From: Verrucomicrobiales bacterium
GTDB lineage: Bacteria; Verrucomicrobiota; Verrucomicrobiia; Verrucomicrobiales; V1-33
Direction of reading: 5' to 3'
Length of the DNA stretch: 46,224 nucleotides
NCBI GenBank assembly: GCA_018003315.1
Contig: JAGNEJ010000030.1
Coordinates: 1 to 46,224, forward strand
Shown here: one piece after another, positions 1 to 8,900 of the stretch
Layout: each line of letters starts with the position of its first letter
How positions within the stretch are numbered: position 1 is the stretch's first letter
Position numbers and translations under genes: made by a program
Notes under the pieces: model-generated
Seen by the model: the letters and a program-made list of their open reading frames with translations, nothing else
Databases searched by the model: none
What the model was told of the DNA's origin: nothing

Positions 1-1
1 A

Positions 2-610
2 AACGGGTTGCCTGTGGCCGGTGTGTTTGCCAACGGCACCGCCCTCAGCAACAATGGCGAGGAGATCAAACTCGAAGACCCGCAGGGAAATACCGTCAAA
101 CAATTCACCTATGACGACGACATTCCCTGGCCAGCTGCCGACGGCACCGGTGCCAGCATGGTCCTGATGCGCCCGGAAACCAACCCCGACCCCGCCCTGC
201 CGGAAAACTGGCGGGCCAGCATCGCCACCGGAGGCAATCCCGGCAGTGACGATGCCCTGCGTTTTACCGGCAACCCAAGCGACGATGCCGACCACGACGG
301 GCTCACCCGCCTCATGGAATACGTCCTCGGCACCAGCGACGCAGCCCCCAACACCGTCGATCTCTCCCCCACCCGCGGGGAGGAGGCTGGAGAGCCGTTC
401 ATTGAAGTCACCGTCACCCGCCAGTTGAACGCAGACGACGCCAGCTTCACCCCGCAGTGGGCGACAAACCTCTCCAACTGGAGCACCACCGACATCACCC
501 TCCATGACCGCACCCTGGGCAGCAACGGGGCCGTCACCGAAGTATGGCGCCTCTCCGGGGCTGCAGCCGGCGACCGCGTGCAAATCCGCTGTTCCACCAC
601 CCAGCGGTGA
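2..610 (+). CDS. Secreted lamin-tail-domain protein, C-terminal part
   Basis: The gene is cut by the left window edge; the reading frame is open from base 2, so about 202 C-terminal residues are visible. The first ~50 residues resemble the end of a lamin-tail (LTD) domain, with the phrase PAADGTGASMVL typical of such domains in secreted bacterial proteins. Next comes an acidic segment, DADHDGLTRLMEYVLG, resembling calcium-binding or linker modules near the C-terminus of exported Verrucomicrobia proteins, and then a beta-rich tail. No catalytic residues are visible in this part. It is probably an extracellular or surface protein. The same DxDxDG...EY pattern recurs in the gene ending at 26263. 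The function is unknown and the LTD assignment is by pattern only. Confidence 0.75.
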   Translation, partial: NGLPVAGVFANGTALSNNGEEIKLEDPQGNTVKQFTYDDDIPWPAADGTGASMVLMRPETNPDPALPENWRASIATGGNPGSDDALRFTGNPSDDADHDGLTRLMEYVLGTSDAAPNTVDLSPTRGEEAGEPFIEVTVTRQLNADDASFTPQWATNLSNWSTTDITLHDRTLGSNGAVTEVWRLSGAAAGDRVQIRCSTTQR

Positions 611-966
611 GATGACACAAGGTGCGCTGCCGATGCCTTCTGAAAAAAATGCCGGGAACCCGGAAACGACACGTCTTCCCTTCGCAGTTGATTTGCACCG
701 TTCGGCGCAATGAGGACGGCATCCGTCACCATCCGGCTCCGCTGTCCCAGCCGCTGAGAAGCACCGACCCCAAATGCGGCGCACGGCACGGGAATTGACC
801 AACGCGCGGAGTTGTCATCCCAAAGAAAAATCCGCTTGCGGGGGGGGACGAGGTGTGGAAGCATACCGGCCCTTCCCGGACTGGGCCGCTGCGGCTCCGT
901 CCGGAATTTGTTTCCTACCGCATCTTTCCGAACCCAGCATCCGCTGCACGAACCCTTTCCCTGACC
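611..966. other. Intergenic region upstream of rplU
   Basis: This 356-base stretch shows no convincing gene. It holds a run of eight G (840-847) and a perfect 6-bp inverted repeat, CGGCCC at 867-872 with GGGCCG at 883-888, about 80 bases before rplU. The hairpin may belong to the leader of the ribosomal protein operon. A TTGACC sequence near 796 has no acceptable -10 partner. No U-tract terminator for the upstream gene was found. Confidence 0.4.
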
Positions 967-1278
967 ATGGCCTACGCAATCATCAAAACAGGTGGCAAGC
1001 AGTACCGCGTCGCCGTCGGCGATAAAATTGACATTGAGCGCATCGATGCCAATCCGGGAGACTCCGCGACTTTCCCCACGCTTTTTTACTCCAACGATGC
1101 GGACATCCGGATTGGCGATCCCGTGCTCGACGGCGTGAAGGTCTCCGCCAAAGTCCTGGAACAGCACCGGGCCCGCAAGGTGATTGCCTTCAAATACAAG
1201 AAGCGCAAAGGCTACCACCGCACCATCGGTCACCGCCGGGAACTGACCCGCGTCCAGATTGAGTCCATCAGCCTCTGA
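967..1278 (+). CDS. rplU: 50S ribosomal protein L21
   Basis: This encodes a 103-residue L21, a large-subunit protein that binds 23S rRNA. The start is set by the L21 hallmark MAYAIIKTGGKQYRV immediately after the ATG; the frame is open further upstream but that part is not L21-like. The C-terminal half has the basic YKKRKGYHRTIGHRRE region that is highly conserved in the family. The gene precedes rpmA by 55 bases, the usual L21-L27 order. There is no Shine-Dalgarno sequence; the start context is CTGACC-ATG. Confidence 0.97.
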   Translation: MAYAIIKTGGKQYRVAVGDKIDIERIDANPGDSATFPTLFYSNDADIRIGDPVLDGVKVSAKVLEQHRARKVIAFKYKKRKGYHRTIGHRRELTRVQIESISL

Positions 1279-1333
1279 GGCGTGACGGACATTTTAACTT
1301 AGCAGTTTCCAACTCACTCACCCCAAGCATCCC

Positions 1334-1588
1334 ATGGCTCACAAGAAAGGACAAGGAAGCGTCAAGAACGGTCGGGACTCCCGCAGCAAGCGGCTCGGAG
1401 TCAAACGATTCGGCGGACAGGTCGTCGTTGCCGGCAACATCATTGTCCGCCAGCGCGGCACCAAATGGGTGCCCGGACGCAATGTCGGCATCGGACGGGA
1501 TCACACGCTGTTTTCCCTCGTGGACGGCAGGGTGCGCTTTGATCAGGAAGGCCGCCGGGTCAATGTGGACCTCGCCGTCGCCAACTGA
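1334..1588 (+). CDS. rpmA: 50S ribosomal protein L27
   Basis: This encodes an 84-residue L27, a component of the large subunit whose N-terminus reaches the peptidyl-transferase centre. The sequence begins [16 protein letters not shown], the mature-type N-terminus, so it lacks the cleavable extension found in Firmicutes. The length is normal for the family. It forms an operon with rplU and is followed directly by two hairpins that look like terminators. No ribosome binding site is visible; the context is ATCCC-ATG. Confidence 0.97.
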   Translation: MAHKKGQGSVKNGRDSRSKRLGVKRFGGQVVVAGNIIVRQRGTKWVPGRNVGIGRDHTLFSLVDGRVRFDQEGRRVNVDLAVAN

Positions 1589-1597
1589 GTGCCGGTT

Positions 1598-1624
1598 TTG
1601 GTTGCCTCCGGCGAACCAATTTTT
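1598..1624 (+). terminator. Intrinsic terminator after rpmA
   Basis: The stem pairs TTGGTT (1598-1603) with AACCAA (1614-1619). An inner GCC/GGC pair closes a TCC loop, with one bulged G. Five T follow directly (1620-1624). It lies 10 bases past the rpmA stop, a classical rho-independent layout. Confidence 0.75.
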
Positions 1625-1628
1625 CGCG

Positions 1629-1654
1629 ACGGCGGTCCACAGGGTCCGCCGTTT
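1629..1654 (+). terminator. Second hairpin after rpmA
   Basis: ACGGCGG (1629-1635) pairs with CCGCCGT (1646-1652), followed by only three T. It sits four bases after the first terminator and may be a back-up terminator of the rplU-rpmA operon. Confidence 0.45.
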
Positions 1655-1784
1655 GCCATTTGGATGACATCCCGACTCTCAGGGCAGGCGCAAGCAGGCA
1701 CTGCCGTGGTGCAGGGGCTGTGCTTGCAACCGGCCTGAACCCCGGCATTGTCTCCGCTTCCTTCCATTTCCTTGCCCCACCAAG

Positions 1785-3929
<2,145 letters not shown>

Positions 3930-4282
3930 CGCCGGGGCCGACGTGCCTGGAGCATGCCACGGATCGCCAGCGCCAACAAACCAACCGCACAGAGGACTGT
4001 GCGGACCACGGTTGTCCCTCGGCACCCACACCTTCCTCAAGTTTGCCGGGGCGGAGCGCGTGCATGGGTCAGCGGCATGACGAAGAACCAAGGGCAGCGA
4101 GGGGGTGCATCCGGGTGATGGCCCACCCATTCGAACACACGCTGGTTGCAATCGCCCGCCTCCCGCGCAACCATGCTCCCACGGCGAAAACCGCGCGGGT
4201 GCGAACTGCTGGCAGCGCGCCAGTCCGGTTCGCCCGCCGGTCAATTTTCGCTGCGACGACCGAATGATTGTTTTCCGCCTCC
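3930..4282. other. Intergenic region between parC and DAHP synthase
   Basis: This 353-base region has no credible gene; the short open frames across it have no family signature. Its only clear structure is the hairpin at 3985-4004. No aromatic-codon-rich leader peptide and no consensus promoter were recognised, so control of the following aromatic-biosynthesis gene cannot be read from it. Confidence 0.4.
3985..4004 (+). terminator. Perfect 8-bp hairpin, candidate parC terminator
   Basis: CCGCACAG (3985-3992) and CTGTGCGG (3997-4004) form a perfect stem with an AGGA loop, 55 bases after the parC stop. There is no T-run afterwards, so it may instead be a structured element in the leader of the DAHP synthase gene. 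Confidence 0.4.
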
Positions 4283-5323
4283 ATGCCCCCGTCAAAAACC
4301 ACCGACCTGCACGTTGTTTCCAACACTCCGCTGCCTCCGCCCAGGGCGCTGCGGCAGGAATTGCCTGCGAACGCCGCCCAGGCGGAATTTGTGGCGGCAT
4401 CTCGCGATGAAATCCAGAACATCCTCTTCGGTGAAGACTCGCGATTCCTGGTGATCGTCGGCCCCTGTTCGATCCACGATGTCACCGCGGGACGCGAATA
4501 CGCCGAGCGCCTCCGTGCCCTGGCGGACAAGGTGCGCGACCGGATGCTGCTGGTGATGCGCGTCTATTTTGAAAAGCCACGAACCACCGTGGGCTGGAAG
4601 GGGCTCATCATGGACCCGCAGTTGGACGGCACCAACGATCTGCCCAGCGGACTGCGCCTGGCGCGGAGTTTCCTGCGCGAGGTGATCGACATCGGCCTGC
4701 CCACCGCCACGGAACTGCTCGATCCGATTACTCCGCAATACATTGCGGATCTGGTGAGTTGGGCGGCCATCGGGGCACGGACCACGGAATCGCAGACCCA
4801 CCGGCAGATGGCGTCTGGACTGTCGATGCCGCTGGGATTCAAGAACACCACTTCCGGCGATGTGATGGCCGCCATCAATGCCATCAAGGCCGCCAACCAG
4901 TCCCAATCCTTCCTCGGCATCAATGAGGAGGGCGTGGCATCGGCCGTTTCCACCCGCGGAAATCCCAACTGCCACATCATTCTCCGCGGCGGCGAGATGG
5001 GGCCGAATTTCGCCACATCCCACATCGCCGACACCGAAGCGCTGCTGCGCAAAAACGGACTTCCCGCCGCCATCATGGTCGATGCCAGCCACGCCAACTG
5101 CGGAAAGGACCACCGGCAGATGCCGGGAGTGTTCGAATCCATCGCCGCCCAGCGAGCCGGAGGCGCGGCATCGGTCATCGGCGCCATGTTGGAAAGCAAC
5201 CTTCTTGCCGGCAACCAGGCCTTTCCCGCGCCGAAAGCCGAGCTGACTTACGGCCAGTCGATCACTGACAAATGCATCGACTGGGAAACCACCGAACGCC
5301 TGCTGCTGAACCTCCGGCTCTAA
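4283..5323 (+). CDS. aroF: 3-deoxy-7-phosphoheptulonate (DAHP) synthase
   Basis: This enzyme condenses phosphoenolpyruvate and erythrose 4-phosphate, the first step of the shikimate pathway to aromatic amino acids, in the cytoplasm. The 346-residue protein belongs to the E. coli AroF/AroG/AroH class. Motifs visible in order are GPCSIHD, KPRTTVGWKG (substrate binding), LPTATELLD, GARTTESQTHR and DASHANCGKDH near the C-terminus. Length matches the class. The ATG at 4283 gives the usual short N-terminal tail; a TTG five codons earlier is less likely. No other shikimate gene is adjacent, and feedback specificity (Phe, Tyr or Trp) cannot be judged, so the symbol is a class label. The scaffold gene follows after 40 bases. 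Confidence 0.93.
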   Translation: MPPSKTTDLHVVSNTPLPPPRALRQELPANAAQAEFVAASRDEIQNILFGEDSRFLVIVGPCSIHDVTAGREYAERLRALADKVRDRMLLVMRVYFEKPRTTVGWKGLIMDPQLDGTNDLPSGLRLARSFLREVIDIGLPTATELLDPITPQYIADLVSWAAIGARTTESQTHRQMASGLSMPLGFKNTTSGDVMAAINAIKAANQSQSFLGINEEGVASAVSTRGNPNCHIILRGGEMGPNFATSHIADTEALLRKNGLPAAIMVDASHANCGKDHRQMPGVFESIAAQRAGGAASVIGAMLESNLLAGNQAFPAPKAELTYGQSITDKCIDWETTERLLLNLRL

Positions 5324-5363
5324 GGTCCGGAGCCTCTCCGCCATTGCACCGAACCTTGATTTT

Positions 5364-5849
5364 ATGAACGAAGAACAGATGAGGGACGCGATCGCCAACC
5401 CGCACAACATGGGGGAAATGAGCGACGCCGATGCCGTGGGCACCGTGGGCAGCGCCGACTGCGGCGACATGGTGCGCCTGTGGCTCAAATTCACCGAAAA
5501 GGACGGACGCAAAATCATCGACCGGGCGAGCTTTCAAAGTTTTGGATGCCAGACGGCCATTGCCGTGGCCAGCCTGGCTACGGAACTGCTCAAGGGAAAA
5601 TCCGTCGAAGAAGCCAAAAATCTCTCCGCGGCGGAACTCGCGCAACCGCTCGGGCCGCTGCCGCCCATGAAAATCCACTGCGGGCAAATGGTGGAAGGCG
5701 CCCTGCGCGCGGCGCTGGAGGCCGGCCAGCCGCCATCCACCCCTGCCGCCGCCATTTCTCAACCCGACGCCCCATCCCCGGCAACCCTCGCCGACAGCTT
5801 TTCCCACGCCGTTGCGCAGGCGGGGAAAATCAAGGTGGTTCCGCTCTGA
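5364..5849 (+). CDS. IscU/NifU-type iron-sulfur scaffold protein
   Basis: The 161-residue protein has the three-cysteine layout of IscU/NifU N-domains, which assemble Fe-S clusters from cysteine-desulfurase sulfur and pass them to target proteins. The cysteines are Cys33 in ADCGD, Cys62 in FGCQTAIA and Cys106 in KIHCGQ. The aspartate two residues after the first cysteine is also typical. About 50 residues after the domain are Pro/Ala-rich and look disordered; there is no C-terminal Nfu domain with a CxxC. No desulfurase, ferredoxin or chaperone gene lies nearby. The gene follows the DAHP synthase by 40 bases and may share its transcript. Confidence 0.85.
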   Translation: MNEEQMRDAIANPHNMGEMSDADAVGTVGSADCGDMVRLWLKFTEKDGRKIIDRASFQSFGCQTAIAVASLATELLKGKSVEEAKNLSAAELAQPLGPLPPMKIHCGQMVEGALRAALEAGQPPSTPAAAISQPDAPSPATLADSFSHAVAQAGKIKVVPL

Positions 5850-5983
5850 AACGGATGCCCGCGCCTAGGATGGCTGTGGGAGGCAACATCGCATCGGTGA
5901 AATCGCTGAACGCCAGCGGACCCGTTGTTTCGACCAGCAGATACCGGTTGCCGGGCTGGGAGGGGCGGGTTTTCATTTTGCGC

Positions 5984-8900
5984 ATGAGGTTTTCCTGCCG
6001 TTTGCTGCGCCGATTCGCTCTGCTGGCCGCCATTTTGTCGTCCACCGCCGCAGTGGCTTGTGGTGCCGCAGCACCCGCCGGCATTCCCCCGGAAGCCACC
6101 CCGCTGGAGGAGCAGCTGGCAGCCTTTCCGGAACCTTCCGTTTACTACCGGGCCGTGTTCGAAATGTGGGACGGCGTGCCGGGCCTGGCGGCGCTCCGGG
6201 AACGCTGGGATGGATTTGCCACCACCAAACCAGGATATGCGGTGCTGTCCGCATTGCTGTCGGAGGCGGAAGGCCAGCCGGAAGCGGCATTGGAAAAACT
6301 GCGGCGGCTGCCGGGCGAACACGCGGCGTGGCAGTCGGCACGCATTCATGCCGCCCTTGGTCATGAAAATGACGCGGTGCTGTTGCTGGAGCAATTGGTG
6401 AATCAACAGACCTCTCCAGACCTCGCCTCCCGTGCGCTGATGGCACTGACGGAACGCGACTGCATCCGCGGGGATTTTGCCGGCGCGCTGGCCCGCAGCC
6501 GTGCGGCGTGGGCGGCGCAGGGGAGCGACTGCTTCCGCCTGCAGGTGCTGGAGCGGCATGTGAGTCTGCTGGTGGAATGCGGCGGGGAGAAAGCATTCCT
6601 CAAGGAACAGCAGGCCGAAATGCAGGAGGCGGAGCCCGGGCGCAGCCGGACGGCGCGGCATGTGCTGGCGGCGCTCGGGGCATGGTTTACCGGTGATCCC
6701 GCGCTGCGCGCCCTGCGTACGGAGGTGCTCAAGGAAGGCAACCCTGACGTGGACTTCCAGAATTTTTTTCCCCAGCAAGGCCGCCTGCCCGGGTGGCATT
6801 GTGGATTCCTCCCATCCGGTGCCGAATTGCTGAAACTGGCGCGTGATCCCGCTGCGCCGCTTTCGCTCGCCCTGCCGGCCGCAGCAGAGGTTGGGGCCGC
6901 CGTGCCGCCTCCGGATTCCCTCGATGCATGGCCCCTGCTCCAGCGTTCGCTCGCAGCGCAGCCCATACGCACTGCAGCGAGGCTGTTCATGTTCCGTGAC
7001 GGGCAAGGCTCTCCTCACCGCGCACTGCTGGAGGATGTGCAGCGGCGGCTGGCACCGGTTGCCAGTGGTCGGGTGGTGAGTTTGAGGGAGCGGGCGTGGT
7101 CCGGCCTTGCCACCGCGGCGGATGCCGATGAATTAATCCGGATCATCGGTGAAGCGCCCGAAGGCCGCCGCTACGCCCACAGCCCGCTCCCCGGCTCGGT
7201 TCCTTATTCCATCGGCGGCTGGCCGGTGGTGGTGCGCATGCCGCAGGATTTCGTGATCTGGAATCTGGCAGGCGAACGGTGGGCGGCCTACTATCGCGAG
7301 ATCTGCCGCCTGCAATCGGTTAGGCAGCAGGAGGTGTTTTTTTCCCCGCAGCCCCACCGCGCCGCAGGGCTGTATGGTTGGCGGCACTGGCGTCCGGTGG
7401 TGCCGAATGAGGGCATGGAGATGCGCATGGAATGGGCTTGGAGGGAACTCTGCGAAATGGCGGAAGGCACTCCCGCGCGGTTTGAGCAGGCTGCCCGGCT
7501 GCTCAACGATCCCGGCGACCGTGCGGCATTCGCCGCCGTCACCGGACACGCAAGTCACCTTGCCGAATGGTGTGCGGACCCGGCGTTTGTGAAGCAGATG
7601 CGGACCTCCGCAATCATGCTGGCCATTTATTGTCTCCGACCCAATGACTCCCAGCTGAAGAGCCGCGGTCTAGCGGTTCCGGGATCCGCGGCAATCCTCG
7701 CGCTGGTGGACGAATTGTCTGCCAGGTTGAAGGTGAAGGCGGCGGATCTCACTCGGGTGCTTGCCCCCTGGAGCATGGATCCAAAAATGTTGGCAGCCAT
7801 GGACGAAAAGCTGGCGGCCATGCTGGGGGTGTATTCACTCATTCCGCCAGTGAAGAAGGCGGCGTGGCGGAGACATCTCGATGGCGTTCCCCATCCGCTG
7901 TTTGGGCTGAACTCCCTGACACCCTCTGTGGCTCGCTTTGTCCGGCTCGCCGCCGGTTGGAAACCCGGCGCCAACCCGGGCTGGCCGCCGTATCCATATC
8001 GAAGCATTGAAGACGGTGCCGTGGAAGAACTCCTCGGCTGGGCCGCAAGGGAGCCTGTGCCGGCACCGCTTCTGGATGAACTGGCAAGCTTTGAAACGGC
8101 GCACCCGCTCAAAAAGATGGCGCAACGCTGGCAGGCTTTGATCAAGGAAAACACCGCGAAGCAACCGAAGGCCCCTGCCGCTGGCGGCAGGCGTGCAGCG
8201 CCTGGCCGCGAGCTGACACCGACTACCTATCTGACACCGGCTCAGACTGCGAGCCTTGCACAGTTGGCGGCTGAAGAGAAAAATTCCCACACATGGCAGT
8301 TGGTGCATCTGGCCCTGGCGAAGAACGATGCAGGGAAACAGGAGGCACTCCTCCAGGAATTCCGAAGCCGCAGTCCGTTGACTGCCGGAACCTGGCTGGA
8401 ACCTCCTCCCCAAGCGCAGCCGCTTCGCCGACCGCAGCCGACGATCCGGACCGCGGCTGAGACGGCCGATCTCCTTGCGGAGGCATGGTCCACCCCCGAG
8501 GGCAGACAGGCCCTGGAGTCGGCTGGTGCCATGGAGGCGCTCCTGCGGGACAGTCAGCTCAACGCACTGCGTTTGGCGATTCGTCCTTTCACTGCGGACC
8601 AGGCCCGGAGGGAGGAATTGGTGACCGCTCTGCTGCAAAAACAGGACGCCCTCGCCGCCCGTGCCGCTGTTTGTCTGGCGCAGGGCGTCGGGCTGGCATT
8701 TCAAAAGGAAACGCTTGTCAAAGCGCGGTCGGCCTTTCCGGATGATCCGGAAATTGTGATCGCCCACGCCCTTCTCAAAAGCAAAGACCCCGCTGCAAAG
8801 GAGGAGTTCCTCCGCGGCTTGCGCTCACTGAAAGGACTCTACTATCCCACACCAGGCCGGACACTCCACTGGTGCGGCATCCTTTTTGGCATGCTCCCGT

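Noticed and set aside
5480-5983. Upstream extension of the giant gene through the scaffold gene
   Set aside because: The extra 168 codons overlap the IscU-like gene in another frame, and the protein-like part with an export signal only starts at 5984.
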